5,714 nt of DNA from Oscillospiraceae bacterium (GTDB taxonomy: Bacteria > Bacillota > Clostridia > Oscillospirales > Oscillospiraceae). The first letter of the stretch is position 1. The number at the start of each line of letters is the position of its first letter. Shown in pieces: positions 5,307 to 5,714 of the stretch. The notes below the pieces were generated by a model. The model had not been told where the DNA came from. It saw only the letters and a list, made by a program, of their open reading frames with translations, and searched no databases. The stretch is taken from NCBI GenBank assembly GCA_020025675.1, contig JAHHRS010000082.1, positions 1 to 5,714 of the forward strand. Direction: 5' to 3'. A program made the position numbers and the translations under genes.

Positions 5307-5714
5307 ATGGCCACTAATCAGGATACAATGAGAAAAAATGAATATGATATATCGGTTGATGATATTCTTGCAGAATACGAGTTGCAGCAGCAAACTGAAC
5401 GCCAAAATGCCTTCAGTTCTCAGGTACAATCCCAAAGCACGGATTCTCAGGATGATCAGTTTGTAGACGACGACGGAGTAAAGGTATATAATCCTAAAGG
5501 CCGTTCTGCATCTAAGGCAGATGAAGTCAGAGAATATGTGCCGTCCCGAATTAACGATAATTTTGCTCCCTTAAGTGAGGACACTGTCCCCGTAAATGCT
5601 CAATACAGCAAAGAATATTGCGATAATGCTCAGTACACCCAAGACGGTGACGAGTATTACGACGATGAGCAGTACGCCCAAGACGGTGACGGGTACTACA
5701 ACGATGAGCAGTAC
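5307..5714 (+). CDS. acidic Tyr/Asp/Gln-rich repeat protein, unknown function (3' truncated by window edge)
   Basis: The frame opens at ATG 5307 and stays open to the last base (136 codons visible); its stop lies outside the window. A weak AAAGG (5291-5295) precedes it by 11 nt. An in-frame ATG at 5328, with AGGA 4 nt upstream, is an alternative start. The N-terminus has a conserved-looking segment, NEYDISVDDILAEYE (residues 12-26). Next come a Gln/Ser-rich linker (to about residue 52), a segment with VKVYNPKGRS (58-67), and from about residue 97 an acidic repeat region with units of the type QYAQDGDGYYNDE. No signal peptide or membrane helix appears in the visible part; a cytoplasmic N-terminus followed by a later membrane segment is possible but cannot be seen. 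I do not recognise the family. It starts 74 nt after rlmB with no terminator between, so it may be in the same transcript. Confidence 0.82.
   Translation, partial: MATNQDTMRKNEYDISVDDILAEYELQQQTERQNAFSSQVQSQSTDSQDDQFVDDDGVKVYNPKGRSASKADEVREYVPSRINDNFAPLSEDTVPVNAQYSKEYCDNAQYTQDGDEYYDDEQYAQDGDGYYNDEQY
5631..5714 (+). repeat. 39-bp in-frame tandem repeat, two full units plus start of a third
   Basis: Unit 1 is 5631-5669, unit 2 is 5670-5708, and a third begins with CAGTAC at 5709-5714. Units 1 and 2 match at 35 of 39 bases. All four differences are transitions: three change an amino acid (T to A, E to G, D to N) and one is silent. Each unit encodes 13 residues of the form QYxQDGDxYYxDE. A shorter degenerate unit (NAQYSKEYCD, 5595-5624) precedes them. 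The array continues beyond the window. Confidence 0.9.

Noticed and set aside
5631..5714. Tandem repeat as a CRISPR array
   Set aside because: Units are directly adjacent without spacers, in frame, and encode a repeating 13-residue peptide.

Overview
The window looks like a chromosomal segment from a low-to-moderate GC Firmicute. Strong AGGAG/GAGGT ribosome binding sites, rho-independent terminators, a tRNA-Pro with encoded CCA, and the style of the proteins point to a gut-type Clostridia, possibly Oscillospiraceae/Ruminococcus-like. The family-level placement is inference from protein character, not from a search. No phage, transposon, CRISPR or plasmid hallmark is visible.

Layout, left to right. 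(1) At 1-894 is the 3' part of an integral-membrane amino-acid permease (APC/aromatic amino-acid type), cut by the window edge. It is followed after 12 nt by a membrane-anchored alpha/beta hydrolase (907-1809), and a strong 17-bp stem terminator (1832-1888) closes that operon. (2) A single-gene unit follows. It has a candidate promoter (1987-2016), an oddly placed ribosome binding site, a 289-residue protein with 20 cysteines of unknown function (2072-2941), and a 17-bp stem terminator. That terminator is shared back-to-back with a minus-strand tRNA-Pro(GGG) (2996-3071), which has its own promoter at 3107-3138. (3) A 403-bp gap (3072-3474) holds the tRNA promoter and a minus-strand terminator but no gene I can support. 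(4) On the minus strand lies a rhomboid-fold membrane protein (3475-4308) that lacks the catalytic residues and ends in a Cys/His-rich, zinc-ribbon-like tail. (5) Divergent from it across a 168-bp promoter region is rlmB (4477-5232), a 23S rRNA ribose methyltransferase. (6) Then comes the start of an acidic, Tyr/Asp/Gln-rich protein (5307 to the window end). It runs into 39-bp tandem repeats exactly where the window stops.

How they fit together: the permease and hydrolase are probably co-transcribed. rlmB and the repeat protein may be co-transcribed, since no terminator is visible in the 74-bp gap. The remaining units appear independently transcribed. I see no convincing multi-gene novel system. 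The items most worth a second look are the cysteine-rich orphan protein with a duplicated module, the rhomboid pseudoprotease with its metal-binding tail, and the truncated repeat protein after rlmB.
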